A stretch of 64,000 nucleotides of DNA from an uncultured bacterium. GTDB lineage: Bacteria > Spirochaetota > Leptospiria > Leptospirales > Leptonemataceae. The translations under genes and the position numbers were made by a program. Positions 1 to 8,708 of the stretch are shown piece by piece (position 1 is the first letter of the stretch; the number at the start of each line of letters is the position of its first letter). The notes beneath the pieces are model-generated. The model saw nothing but the letters and a program-made list of their open reading frames with translations. It had not been told where the DNA came from and did not search any database. The stretch covers positions 1-64,000 of the forward strand of contig CALFVU010000011.1 of assembly GCA_937928085.1 (NCBI GenBank). The letters run 5' to 3'.

Positions 1-102
1 GTCTCCACAAGAAAGGTGTATTAGTTCTTGATAAAGATTTGCTTTTAAATTGATGCCAAAATAATGAATTTTTTTTAATCGAAATTCGTCTTGATGGTTC
101 AT
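1..102 (-). CDS. Partial hypothetical protein running off the left edge
   Basis: An ATG at 102 opens a minus-strand frame that stays open for all 34 codons to the window edge. It begins MNHQDEFRLKKIHYFG and ends at the edge with LSCGD. The stretch is short, but its mix of charged and hydrophobic residues looks protein-like. It lies downstream of the radical SAM gene on the same strand, so it could be a further member of that operon or the first gene of the next one. No good ribosome site is visible before the ATG. I do not recognise the family. A competing plus-strand tail (3-53) cannot be excluded. Confidence 0.35.
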   Translation of the reverse strand, partial: MNHQDEFRLKKIHYFGINLKANLYQELIHLSCGD

Positions 103-110
103 ATAAAAAA

Positions 111-177
111 TGTAGGGGAAAATAAAAGTTTTTTTCTGAAAAAAGTATTACAAAAAGATCAAATTCAATCCCCTACA
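111..177. repeat. 8-bp perfect inverted repeat (TGTAGGGG/CCCCTACA) flanking a 51-nt AT-rich loop
   Basis: TGTAGGGG at 111-118 is perfectly complementary to CCCCTACA at 170-177. It lies in the gap between the radical SAM stop (190) and the edge reading frame (102). The loop holds a smaller T-run/A-run pair that could form an inner stem. It may be the 3' end structure of the radical SAM transcript, or a regulatory site for the next gene. The loop is too long for a standard intrinsic terminator. Confidence 0.35.
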
Positions 178-189
178 GTTCTTAAAATA

Positions 190-1644
190 TTATAAATTAT
201 AAAATTCAATCCCTAAAGCCACTAATTCTTTTACAGGTCTACAATCCGGTGATAAAATATCTCCATTATGATTTGCTGCTAAAACTCCACAACCACCTCC
301 ACAAGAAAGAGAAACGGCACAGTTTTTACATTCAGAAATAGTTAATACATCCCTGCTTTGCCATTTTAATTTTTGCTCTTCCAAACTTTCCGATAAAAGA
401 ATATTTTTATGATACATTTCCGGTTTTTTACCTTGATTCGCATATAGTATTTCTGAATCAATTTCTTCTTTTAAAATATGGATCTGTTCTTTTTTTTGCT
501 CTAAGTCTGTATCTTCGAAAATATTTCCTAATTTATATTTTTCTACACCTACCGATGCTGTGCATCCATAAATATTGCCATATAGATCAAAAGCCCATTC
601 TTTTTTTCCTGCCGGACATCCATCAAAAATAGGCATTGGTAAAGTTCCAGTTTCTGCTAAATATTTAATTCCATGAAAATGTGGTTTATGAAATTCTTTT
701 AAAATAGGATGTTTATTTGCAAATTCCAAAAAATCCGTCCACAATTCTACTCGATTATATAAAGTATTTTTGGGTTGGCATGTATGAAGTTCATAATTTC
801 TACCGATTGATGTTTCAAACAAAGTGGGAGAGTACTCAAGCCACCCTAATTGTTTTGCATATTCGGCAAGTTGATATAGCGAAGGAAGATTTTCTTTGTC
901 TATGATCATCCTTAAGTTGATTCTATACCCATTTTCTAATGCTTTGGAAACTCCCCGCGAAACTTTATCAAACGTAGGTTTTCCCGTAACTGTAGGTCTT
1001 CTTTTGTTATGTAATTCTGGACTTCCATCAATTGTTACTTGAATTTCCCTAATTTTTAAATTCAAATTTTTAAAAATTGGTATATAATTTTCTAACTCGT
1101 AACCATTCGTTACTATTGTGATTTCGTAATCAAATTCTTTTGCTTTTTTTAAAAAATGAATTAAATGATTTTTATACCTTTCCCCATTGAGTAATGGTTC
1201 ACCTCCAAATAAAGTGATGTAGGGTTTTACTTTTTCCCTTGAAAATTGTTTATTGATATACTTAAAGAATTGATTTGTAACTTCCGGGGTAATGATTTTA
1301 GAAAATTCTTTGTAGCTTTCTTGAAAACAATACACACAAGAAAAATTGCATGCATACGTAGTCGAGAATATGATCTGAACAGGTGTATTTTCATATTCTT
1401 CTATAAATTCAATATATTTTTCTTGTATAACTTCTTCTTCATCTTCAGGAGATTCAAACAAATACCCCCTTTGTAGCATATACTCTGCTAATGGATAATT
1501 AGACCAATCATTAGTTTTGAATCTACGTTCAAATTCTTCTCTTTCTGAATTCTCGATTTCATCAATTGAACCTGTAAGGTAATTCATTATAAAAAAACGT
1601 TTTTTTCTTGTCTCAAATGTAAAAGTATATTTCGAAAGTATCAT
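190..1644 (-). CDS. Radical SAM/SPASM peptide maturase-like protein
   Basis: This 484-residue protein has three parts. Residues 1-85 resemble the PqqD-like peptide-recognition region of many peptide maturases. The radical SAM core carries the CxxxCxxC [4Fe-4S] motif at C99, C103 and C106, followed by the GGEPLL SAM-binding motif. A SPASM-type C-terminus supplies GCPAG, GCTASVG, the cluster CKNC...SCGGGCG and a final C for auxiliary Fe-S clusters. The family modifies ribosomal peptides (thioethers, C-C links, epimers) or activates enzymes. The ATG at 1644 is preceded by AGGAG and sits just after a hairpin that follows a 32-codon Cys peptide gene, its likely substrate. The exact chemistry cannot be read from sequence. 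A sulfatase-maturase role is less likely, as no sulfatase lies nearby. Confidence 0.88.
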   Translation of the reverse strand: MILSKYTFTFETRKKRFFIMNYLTGSIDEIENSEREEFERRFKTNDWSNYPLAEYMLQRGYLFESPEDEEEVIQEKYIEFIEEYENTPVQIIFSTTYACNFSCVYCFQESYKEFSKIITPEVTNQFFKYINKQFSREKVKPYITLFGGEPLLNGERYKNHLIHFLKKAKEFDYEITIVTNGYELENYIPIFKNLNLKIREIQVTIDGSPELHNKRRPTVTGKPTFDKVSRGVSKALENGYRINLRMIIDKENLPSLYQLAEYAKQLGWLEYSPTLFETSIGRNYELHTCQPKNTLYNRVELWTDFLEFANKHPILKEFHKPHFHGIKYLAETGTLPMPIFDGCPAGKKEWAFDLYGNIYGCTASVGVEKYKLGNIFEDTDLEQKKEQIHILKEEIDSEILYANQGKKPEMYHKNILLSESLEEQKLKWQSRDVLTISECKNCAVSLSCGGGCGVLAANHNGDILSPDCRPVKELVALGIEFYNL

Positions 1645-1655
1645 AACTTGCTCCT

Positions 1656-1683
1656 AAAAAGAGCCCCTCCTTAAAGAAGGGCT
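1656..1683 (-). terminator. Intrinsic terminator or attenuator between peptide gene and radical SAM gene
   Basis: On the minus strand a 9-bp stem (AGCCCTTCT paired with GGAGGGGCT, two G-U pairs, TTAA loop) is followed by CTTTTT. It starts 8 nt after the peptide stop codon and ends just before the AGGAG ribosome site of the radical SAM gene. A leaky terminator here would make peptide mRNA exceed maturase mRNA, a common RiPP operon arrangement. Confidence 0.72.
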
Positions 1684-1690
1684 TAAATTT

Positions 1691-1789
1691 TTAATCGTGG
1701 CATCCTGAAATAATTTTAGATTGCTTTGAGCAACATTGAGCCACTTTTTTATGTTTTTGTATTGATTGTTTTTTAGAAAGGGGTTTCAT
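1691..1789 (-). CDS. 32-residue Cys/Lys-rich peptide, candidate RiPP precursor
   Basis: This small gene reads MKPLSKKQSIQKHKK, then a Cys-bearing end with C19-C20 and a final ISGCHD (C30). The basic first half would serve as leader and the C-terminal half as core. Translation is well supported: the ATG lies 2 nt after the stop of the methyltransferase gene and about 10 nt after AAGGAGG, one of the strongest ribosome sites in this region. A terminator-like hairpin follows, then a radical SAM/SPASM gene. Position, size and cysteines fit a ribosomally made peptide modified by the neighbour. I know of no named family with this sequence. It could instead be a small metal- or metalloid-binding peptide that is not modified. 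Confidence 0.68.
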   Translation of the reverse strand: MKPLSKKQSIQKHKKVAQCCSKQSKIISGCHD

Positions 1790-1791
1790 TC

Positions 1792-2436
1792 TTATTCTAC
1801 CTCCTTATAGCTTTTAATCGTTAAACTTCTAACGAGTGCACGTTCTTTTTGATATGGTTCACTTTCTTCTAAGATAAGGATTTCTCGAAAACCTGCTTTT
1901 GAAATACATTTAAAATATTCTTCTTTTGGTATTGCTCCACCATAACATTGAGACCAGGCAATAGGATCATTTTTGATTTCTTCTGGTAGTTCGTATTCTG
2001 CAATTACATCTGATATTACAAACCTTCCACCCGGTTTTAATATTCTATAAATTTCTTTAAATACTTTTTCTTTTTCTTTTGCATGATTGATAGAACAATT
2101 CGAAATCACCACATCAACAAAACTTGAATCTAACGGAATTTCTTCGAAATTGCTTAAGATAAACTCTACATTTTTTAGATTAAGCTTTTTTGCTTTGTCC
2201 ATTGCCACTTGTATCATATCTGGTGTTATATCAATACCAATGGATTTTCCTGCTCGACCCACTAATTTTGATGCTTTGATCACATCATTCCCTCTGCCAG
2301 ACCCAAGATCTACTAAAATTTCACCAGCTTGTGGTTCTGCATACTCTAATGCTGAACCACAAGATAAACAACAATTAGTTTTTGCTTCATTCGAATATCT
2401 TACTTTAATTGCATCTAATAAAAATTCCATAGTCAT
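1792..2436 (-). CDS. ArsM-like SAM-dependent methyltransferase
   Basis: This 214-residue class I methyltransferase has the SAM motif VDLGSGRGNDV (about 42-52), the acidic strand end GIDITPDM, and the post-motif LKPGGRFVISDV. The SNC-x-IN element and the WxxCxGGA element match arsenite methyltransferases (ArsM/AS3MT). Cysteines at C22/C23/C26, C114 and C164 correspond in position to the As(III)-binding cysteines of that family. The ATG at 2436 is preferred because it overlaps the upstream stop as ATGA and follows GGGAG; a longer frame reaches 2493. ArsM enzymes use thioredoxin as reductant, which fits the upstream thioredoxin/reductase fusion. No arsR, arsB, acr3 or arsC is visible. The substrate could be arsenic, another metalloid, or the adjacent Cys peptide. 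Confidence 0.8.
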   Translation of the reverse strand: MTMEFLLDAIKVRYSNEAKTNCCLSCGSALEYAEPQAGEILVDLGSGRGNDVIKASKLVGRAGKSIGIDITPDMIQVAMDKAKKLNLKNVEFILSNFEEIPLDSSFVDVVISNCSINHAKEKEKVFKEIYRILKPGGRFVISDVIAEYELPEEIKNDPIAWSQCYGGAIPKEEYFKCISKAGFREILILEESEPYQKERALVRSLTIKSYKEVE

Positions 2437-3773
2437 TGAACTCCCAGTAATTCTCTTTCTTTGATTTTTAATTCTGACAAGTATTTTTCGCAAGCCATAG
2501 CAGCAATCGTACCTTCTCCCACCGCAATAGTAGCTTGTCTAAATCGTTTTGACCTTAGATCTCCCACAGCATAAACACCTTCGATATTGGTTGCCATTTC
2601 TTCGTTTGTTATCACATAACCCCATTGATCTTTTTTTAATTCTTCTTTAATCAAAGTAAGATTGGGTGTATAACCAACAAATACAAACACTCCATCAGTT
2701 TCTATAGTAGAATATTCTTTTGTTTTTACATTTTCTATTGTTACAATCATTTTACCATCTGGTGTTTTTTCGAATTTTCTTGGTTCAGAATTCCAGATAA
2801 ATTTGATTTTTGGGTTTTTAAAAGCTTCTTCTTGAGCAGTTTTGTTTGCTTGCAAGTGATCAAATTGATGAACAATTGTCACACTATTTACAAATTTTGT
2901 CAAAAAGAGCGATTCTTCTACTGCAGAGTTTCCGCCACCAATCACTACAACATCCTTATTTTCGTAATATTTTCCATCACATGTTGCACAATAAGAAATT
3001 CCTTTTCCAGAATACTCTTTTTCTCCTATTGCATTCAATTTTCTAGGTTCTGATCCCATTGCTAATATCATCGCTTTGCTATGAATTTCTATCTCGTCAT
3101 CAATCCAAACAACATGATCTTTTGGATTTAGTTGAACTTTCGTAACATCTACAGCAGAGATAATTTCTGTTCCTGCTTCTTTTACTTGTTTTTGCATTCT
3201 TTCAGCCAATTCCCATCCAGATATAGGTTCACCGGTTCCTGGATAGTTAGAAATCATATGGGTGATTTTTACCTGTCCACCAGGCAAGTCTTGATCAATA
3301 ACTAATGTTTTTAATTTTGCTTGCCCAAGATACAATCCAGCAGTCAAACCAGCAGGTCCTCCTCCTAAAACAATTACATCTACTTCGCGTTTTTGTTTTG
3401 GCTTACTGGCTAAGATCTGATTTACATATTCTTCGCCCAATAATAGTTTGATTTGCTGAATTAAGTCTTTTTTTCTAATCGCCCCTGTAAGTCTTTTCCC
3501 TACTTCGTTTTTATTTATATCATAGAAAATCAATGTTGGGCTAGAAAAAACACCTAATTTTTGTGCAAGAGCTCTATTTTTTTGTCGCCAAATTTTTAGA
3601 AATAAAATTTTATCCCCAAATAAATTTGCAAGTTCCTCATATTTTGGTGCAAGAGCTTCGCATGGTACACATTCATCAGAATAAAAATCTAAAATAATGG
3701 GTTTTTTAGATGTTTCAAAATAATTTTCGAATTCTTCCTGATTGATCTCTAAAATATTGTTTGATGTTGCCAT
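2433..3773 (-). CDS. Thioredoxin-thioredoxin reductase fusion
   Basis: This 446-residue protein has an N-terminal thioredoxin fold with CVPC (C35, C38) and the cis-Pro loop SSPT (P79). An NADPH-thioredoxin reductase follows from about residue 131, with GGGPAG for FAD, redox CATC (C262, C265), GGGNSA for NADPH, and the C-terminal GVYAVGD FAD motif. Reductase and substrate are thus in one chain, in the order Trx-TrxR, opposite to the TrxR-Trx fusion known from Mycobacterium leprae. CVPC replaces the usual CGPC, suggesting a specialised partner. The ATG at 3773 is chosen over the TTG at 3779 because AGGAGG lies 8 nt upstream. It is the first gene of the operon; its stop overlaps the methyltransferase start. 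Confidence 0.88.
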   Translation of the reverse strand: MATSNNILEINQEEFENYFETSKKPIILDFYSDECVPCEALAPKYEELANLFGDKILFLKIWRQKNRALAQKLGVFSSPTLIFYDINKNEVGKRLTGAIRKKDLIQQIKLLLGEEYVNQILASKPKQKREVDVIVLGGGPAGLTAGLYLGQAKLKTLVIDQDLPGGQVKITHMISNYPGTGEPISGWELAERMQKQVKEAGTEIISAVDVTKVQLNPKDHVVWIDDEIEIHSKAMILAMGSEPRKLNAIGEKEYSGKGISYCATCDGKYYENKDVVVIGGGNSAVEESLFLTKFVNSVTIVHQFDHLQANKTAQEEAFKNPKIKFIWNSEPRKFEKTPDGKMIVTIENVKTKEYSTIETDGVFVFVGYTPNLTLIKEELKKDQWGYVITNEEMATNIEGVYAVGDLRSKRFRQATIAVGEGTIAAMACEKYLSELKIKERELLGVQ

Positions 3774-3793
3774 GTGCAATACCTCCTGATCAC

Positions 3794-3821
3794 ATATACG
3801 TTATACTTGTATAAGGTATAT
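3794..3821. promoter_or_regulatory. 28-bp inverted-repeat operator candidate
   Basis: Two 14-nt arms (ATATACGTTATACT and the complement of TGTATAAGGTATAT) match at 12 of 14 positions, with the core TTATAC-TTG-TATAA. The repeat lies just upstream of the ribosome site of the thioredoxin-reductase fusion and covers the probable -10 box, the placement expected of a repressor site. The regulator is not encoded in this part of the window. The size is compatible with TetR- or ArsR-type dimers. Confidence 0.62.
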
Positions 3822-3846
3822 ATAAAAAAACTGCTTTTAACGTCAA
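3817..3846 (-). promoter_or_regulatory. Sigma70-type promoter of the peptide/radical SAM operon
   Basis: Reading the minus strand, TTGACG (3846-3841) is followed by an 18-nt spacer and TATATA (3822-3817). The -35 is a 5/6 match to consensus. The -10 is inside the 28-bp inverted repeat, so repressor binding would block transcription. The start codon is 44 nt downstream of the -10. Confidence 0.6.
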
Positions 3847-3950
3847 CTCTAATTTCTTAAAAATGGATATTTTTTTATAATGAGAATCAAAAAAAAATTA
3901 GATTTTTTTGTTATAAATAAATTATTTTATAAGAAATTATTTTTTTTAAA

Positions 3951-5918
3951 TTACTCTTTAAATATATTTTGTATTTGTTTGGCGTACAGTTCGAATACCT
4001 TATTTCTTTTAATTTTCATAGTTTCTGTCATTTCAATTCCTTTTCGAAGTTCATTCGGCAAGATATAAAATCCAGTAATTCTTTCGAAAGATTTAAAGCC
4101 ATTTTTAGCAGAAACTTCTTCTTTGATAATCTGAGAAAAAAATTCTCTTATCTCGGGAATATGATTCCATTCTTCAGTTTCTTCGGGCAAAGTTAAATTT
4201 TTAGTTTTAAATTCTTCTTTTACTCTTTCTACATTGGGATATAACAAAACTCCTAAAGTTTTTTGATCTTGACCTACAACCACAGCTTGAGAAATAAAAG
4301 GGTTAGAAGTTAATCGTAGTTCAATGGGTTCGGGTTCCACATTTTCTCCTCCTGCGAGTACAATCGTATCTTTAGCTCTTCCAGCAAATTTGATCTCTCC
4401 AGTTGTAGTCCATACAAAAACATCTCCAGAATTTAACCAATTTTCCTTTAAGACTTCTTCGGTTTTTTCTGGCATTTTGTAATACCCTTTCATAATATTA
4501 GGTCCTTTATGCCAAGCTACTCCTTTTATTCCAGAAGATGTGATGATTCTACCATATTCATCCCTTAACTGAATATGTACACCGGGCAGAGGTGGTCCAA
4601 CACAATCCCTTTTAGGCCAAGGAAGTCTACCCATTGCACAAACAGCAGTAGTCTCTGTCATACCATAAGCATCCACGATTGGAATTCCACAATAACGAAA
4701 AAAATCAGCAACATGTGTAGGTAGTGCTCCAGCACCAGATAATGCAAATCTTAGTTTACCTCCAAATATGTCACGTACCTTTCCTAAGATTTTTTTTGCA
4801 ATAGGATAAAAAGGTAAAGAAAGAAGTAAACCAATAATGCTTAAAAATTTTCTTGTTATCTTATCAAACGTGGTTTCTTCTTCAGTTAATGCTATTCGAT
4901 CCAACAAATTATCTAAAGAATCTGTATACAGACCTGCTACAGATAAAGCAAAAAAAAATATTTTTTGTTTTTTTTCTGGTTGTTTTCTTAAATTATCAAA
5001 AATTCTTTTATATAATTGTTCCCAAACTCGAGGTACTGAGACGATAAAAGTGGGCTTTATAGTTTGGAAGTCATTAGCCAAATACATAATATTTGAATTT
5101 GCCATACTGGCCCCGCAAGCAATCAAAGTAAGTTCTAAAACTCTTTCCGCAATATGCCATGGAGGTAAAAATAAAAGAACACGATCTTGTTCAGAAATCG
5201 GAGATATTAATTGAATTTGTGCCACTTCCCAACAAAAATTTCTATGGGTTAACATCACTCCTTTTGGAGTTCCTGTTGTACCACTTGTATAAATGATCGT
5301 GGCTAAATCATCAGGTTGAATAGATTCACCTCTTTTTTTTATTTCTGCTTCTCCTTGTGTTCGCAAATACTGATAGCCTTGATTGATGACATCGATCAAA
5401 AAATAAAAACGAATATTGTTTTTAGACTTACCTACTCGTACTCTATTTTCTTCGATTTCTTCTAAAATTTTTTCTATATCATTTTTATATCGATCTCTTC
5501 CTTCTATAGAGATAATCGTATGAATATGGGGAATTTCTGCAATGCAATCCACTAATTTTCTTAGCATTTTTTCATGTTCAACAATTACAATTTTACATTC
5601 AGAATGGGTTAAAATATAAATTAAATCTTGTTCGGTAGCATCGCAACCTCGCGGTACGTCTACACAACCGATCGTATCAATAGCAAGGCATAATAGATTC
5701 CATTCATAACGATTGTCGCAAAGCAAAGCCACCCTGTCTTCTTTTTTAAGATTAAGTTCATAAATAAAAAAAGCTTGGATACTCTTCATATCAGATCTCC
5801 AGTTTGCATAAGAAACCGCTCCAAATTCTTGTTTTTCTAATCGTACCCAATAACACGGTCTTTCTGAATGTGTAGCTACTGTATCTTTTATTAAATGATA
5901 TAAAGAGATCTTTTCCAT
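3951..5918 (-). CDS. Long-chain fatty acid-CoA ligase (AMP-forming)
   Basis: This 655-residue ANL-superfamily enzyme activates long-chain fatty acids to acyl-AMP and then acyl-CoA. The phosphate-binding loop YTSGTTGTPKGVMLTH is at about 210-225, YGMTETTA follows, and the C-terminal hinge region reads NSGDVF...GRAKDTIVLAGGENVEP. The length matches the long-chain (FACL) class rather than acetyl-CoA synthetases. Spirochaetes of the Leptospira type use fatty acids as main carbon source and carry several such genes. The ATG at 5918 follows CGGAG. It is a single-gene unit divergent from the cyclophilin gene. Confidence 0.92.
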   Translation of the reverse strand: MEKISLYHLIKDTVATHSERPCYWVRLEKQEFGAVSYANWRSDMKSIQAFFIYELNLKKEDRVALLCDNRYEWNLLCLAIDTIGCVDVPRGCDATEQDLIYILTHSECKIVIVEHEKMLRKLVDCIAEIPHIHTIISIEGRDRYKNDIEKILEEIEENRVRVGKSKNNIRFYFLIDVINQGYQYLRTQGEAEIKKRGESIQPDDLATIIYTSGTTGTPKGVMLTHRNFCWEVAQIQLISPISEQDRVLLFLPPWHIAERVLELTLIACGASMANSNIMYLANDFQTIKPTFIVSVPRVWEQLYKRIFDNLRKQPEKKQKIFFFALSVAGLYTDSLDNLLDRIALTEEETTFDKITRKFLSIIGLLLSLPFYPIAKKILGKVRDIFGGKLRFALSGAGALPTHVADFFRYCGIPIVDAYGMTETTAVCAMGRLPWPKRDCVGPPLPGVHIQLRDEYGRIITSSGIKGVAWHKGPNIMKGYYKMPEKTEEVLKENWLNSGDVFVWTTTGEIKFAGRAKDTIVLAGGENVEPEPIELRLTSNPFISQAVVVGQDQKTLGVLLYPNVERVKEEFKTKNLTLPEETEEWNHIPEIREFFSQIIKEEVSAKNGFKSFERITGFYILPNELRKGIEMTETMKIKRNKVFELYAKQIQNIFKE

Positions 5919-6099
5919 AATAGCTCCGATGTTTTAGGAATTACATCACAAAATTTAAAAATCATTTTTTAAGTCAAGTTTGTGAATAGAATTTACTTCT
6001 TTGAATTCTTAAAAAGAAATTGAATAAAAAAAATCATAAAATTTCAGTAACATTGAAAAAATCACTTGATTGAAATCCTTGATTCAGAATCTTTTATTT

Positions 6100-6846
6100 A
6101 TGAGGGTCTTTATCAATTTTTTATTTTTTTTATTATTATCGATTGTAAGTTGTAAGGATCATTCAATGAAAATACAAAAAAAAGGGCTTTTCGCAATAAT
6201 CGAAACTGATAAAGGTAATTTAATTATAGAACTTTTTCCAGAAGTTGCACCAAAAACAGTACAGAATTTTGTAAGGCTTTCGAAGGAAGGTTTTTACAAC
6301 GGAGTAGTATTCCATCGGGTGATTCCTAATTTTATGGCACAAACAGGGGATCCTACTGGCACTGGCTCAGGCGGACCCGGCTATCAATTCGAAGATGAAA
6401 TCAATGCGGATGCTTTAGGACTTGATAAACTAAAAATTTCTGAATCTCCTTATTACGAACAATACTTAATGTTGCTTGTTGTACAAAGACTAAAAATTCA
6501 AGATCAAAATGAATTCAACTTAAAAAGAATGCAAGTAGAAAGAGAAATTCAAAAGCTAAAAGATCTATCGGTAAAAGAAGTATTAGAACAACTAGGGTAT
6601 AAGTATAAATCAAATTTAAATTCAATTAGTGGAAAAAAAGGAAGTGTAGGAATGGCAAATGCTGGACCCAATACCAACGGCTCTCAGTTTTTCATTAATC
6701 AAGTCGATACACCACATTTGAATGGACTCCATACGTTTTTTGGACAATTATTCGAAGAATCTTTTCCCATATTAGATAAAATCATTGCTTCGGGAGATAG
6801 ACAAAGTAAGATCATAAAAATCACAATTGTAGAGAATCAATACTAA
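6100..6846 (+). CDS. Cyclophilin-type peptidyl-prolyl isomerase, lipoprotein
   Basis: A 248-residue secreted lipoprotein starts at the ATG at 6100; the upstream TTG at 6070 would spoil the signal peptide. The lipobox LLSIVSC gives a lipidated Cys about 18 residues in. The cyclophilin domain is clear: F-H-R-V-I in [21 protein letters not shown], and [15 protein letters not shown]. Between these halves is a helical insert of about 70 residues (roughly 110-180) rich in Glu and Lys. It probably folds outer-membrane or periplasmic proteins. It converges on lepA, with a 4-nt overlap of the two stop regions. Confidence 0.9.
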   Translation: MRVFINFLFFLLLSIVSCKDHSMKIQKKGLFAIIETDKGNLIIELFPEVAPKTVQNFVRLSKEGFYNGVVFHRVIPNFMAQTGDPTGTGSGGPGYQFEDEINADALGLDKLKISESPYYEQYLMLLVVQRLKIQDQNEFNLKRMQVEREIQKLKDLSVKEVLEQLGYKYKSNLNSISGKKGSVGMANAGPNTNGSQFFINQVDTPHLNGLHTFFGQLFEESFPILDKIIASGDRQSKIIKITIVENQY

Positions 6847-8651
6847 CGACGATTTTCTGTTTTTAATAATGTTAAAAAAGCTTCTTGGGGAATTTCTACT
6901 GAGCCGATCATCTTCATTCTTTTTTTACCTTCTTTTTGTTTTTCTAACAATTTTTTCTTTCGAGTTATATCTCCACCATAACATTTTGCCAATACATTTT
7001 TCCTTAATGCAGAAATATTTTCTCTTGCAATAATTTTTGATCCAATAGCAGCTTGTAAAGGAATTTGAAATTGTTGTCTCGGGATTAAGTTTTTTAATTT
7101 TTCTATAATAGTTTTTCCTCTTTCATATGCTTTGGATCTATGGGTAATAAGAGCTAATGCATCTACAGGCTCACCATTAATTAAAATATCAATTTTTACA
7201 AGATCAGATTCTACATAGTCGTAAAATTCGTAATCTAAAGAAGCATAACCACGAGAAACACTTTTTAAACGATCATAAAATTCAAAAATCATTTCTGAGA
7301 GAGGCAATAAATATACAATTTGCACTTTTGACTCGTCTATGTATAAAATATTTTCTTGTTGTCCTCGTTTTTCTTGTAATAAATGGAGAATATTTCCTAT
7401 ATATTCTGATGGTGTGATGATATGAACTTTAGTATAAGGTTCTTCTTTTTTTAAAATTTTTGTAGAATCAGGCCAATCCGCAGGATTCGAAATATAAACT
7501 ACTGAATGATCTGTTAAGGTCAGTTTATATCGCACAGAAGGAGCAGTATGAATTAAATTTAAATGGAATTCTCTCTCTAATCGTTCTTGTATAATTTCCA
7601 TATGTAAAAGTCCCAAATAGCCTACTCGAAATCCACTGCCTAAAGCTGTAGAATTTTCAGGTTCATAAACTAAAGAAGCATCGTTGAGTTTAAGTTTCGA
7701 AATAGCTTCTTTTAAATCTTCGTACTGTTCACTATCAACAGGGTATAATCCTGCAAACACCATTGGTTTAATATCTTTATAACCGGGCAGAGCTTGTTTC
7801 GCAGGTTGTTTTTTTAAAGTTACAGTATCTCCTACCCTTGTGTCTTCTACATATTTAATACCAGCGATAATATATCCCACTTCTCCAGCATAAAGTTCAT
7901 TTTTTGGGATCATTTTTAATTGTTGAATGCCTAATTCGGTTACTACAAACTCTTTTTGATTACTCATCAAAACAATTGTGTCTCCTTTTTTAACCATTCC
8001 TTCAAAAACTCTAACTTTCATTACCGCACCATAATAGGAATTATAAAAAGAATCAAAAATCAAGGCTTGAAGAGGATTGTGAATATCACCTTTAGGAGGG
8101 GGAATTAAATCTTTAATAGCTTCTAAAACTAACTCTATATTTTTTCCTGTTTTAGCAGAAATGGGGATTGCTTTTTTTGGATCTAATCCTAATGTTCTTT
8201 CGATTTGCTCTAAACATCGTTCTACGTTAGCAACTGGTAAATCAATTTTATTAATAATTGGTATGATTTCTAAATTGTTTTCTAAAGCTAAGTAAAAATT
8301 TGCTAAAGTTTGAGCCTCTATTCCCTGAGAAGCATCCACAACTAAAAGAACACCTTCGCAAGCTGCAAGAGAGCGCGAAACTTCATAAGTAAAATCTACA
8401 TGACCGGGTGTATCGATTAAATTATATGTATAGGTTTTTCCATCTTTCGAAGTATAGTCAAACGTTGCTGAATTTAATTTTATGGTAATTCCTCTTTCTC
8501 GTTCTATATCCATGTTGTCCAAAATTTGATCTTTTTTTGTTCTTTCGTCTACTACTTTTGTAAATTCGAGAATTCGATCCGCAAGAGTAGATTTGCCATG
8601 ATCCACATGAGCAATGATACTAAAGTTTCGGATAAGAGATAATGACTTCAT
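6843..8651 (-). CDS. lepA: Elongation factor 4 (LepA)
   Basis: This 602-residue translational GTPase acts on stalled or mistranslocated ribosomes. G1 is AHVDHGKST, the switch region [13 protein letters not shown]3 DTPGHVDF and G4 NKIDLP. The LepA-specific C-terminal domain ends with [15 protein letters not shown] and [16 protein letters not shown], which distinguishes it from EF-G. Length is standard. The ATG at 8651 has no clear Shine-Dalgarno. It shares its strand with the broken restriction genes upstream but need not share a transcript. Confidence 0.97.
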   Translation of the reverse strand: MKSLSLIRNFSIIAHVDHGKSTLADRILEFTKVVDERTKKDQILDNMDIERERGITIKLNSATFDYTSKDGKTYTYNLIDTPGHVDFTYEVSRSLAACEGVLLVVDASQGIEAQTLANFYLALENNLEIIPIINKIDLPVANVERCLEQIERTLGLDPKKAIPISAKTGKNIELVLEAIKDLIPPPKGDIHNPLQALIFDSFYNSYYGAVMKVRVFEGMVKKGDTIVLMSNQKEFVVTELGIQQLKMIPKNELYAGEVGYIIAGIKYVEDTRVGDTVTLKKQPAKQALPGYKDIKPMVFAGLYPVDSEQYEDLKEAISKLKLNDASLVYEPENSTALGSGFRVGYLGLLHMEIIQERLEREFHLNLIHTAPSVRYKLTLTDHSVVYISNPADWPDSTKILKKEEPYTKVHIITPSEYIGNILHLLQEKRGQQENILYIDESKVQIVYLLPLSEMIFEFYDRLKSVSRGYASLDYEFYDYVESDLVKIDILINGEPVDALALITHRSKAYERGKTIIEKLKNLIPRQQFQIPLQAAIGSKIIARENISALRKNVLAKCYGGDITRKKKLLEKQKEGKKRMKMIGSVEIPQEAFLTLLKTENRR

Positions 8652-8708
8652 ACGTCAAATTTTTTTAAAAATCATTATAAGAAAACAAATAAAACAAAAT
8701 TAACCAGC

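Noticed and set aside
3880-4068. Plus-strand frame opposite the end of the acyl-CoA ligase
   Set aside because: Lies over the 3' end of a clear gene and is low-complexity Phe/Leu/Lys; no ribosome site.
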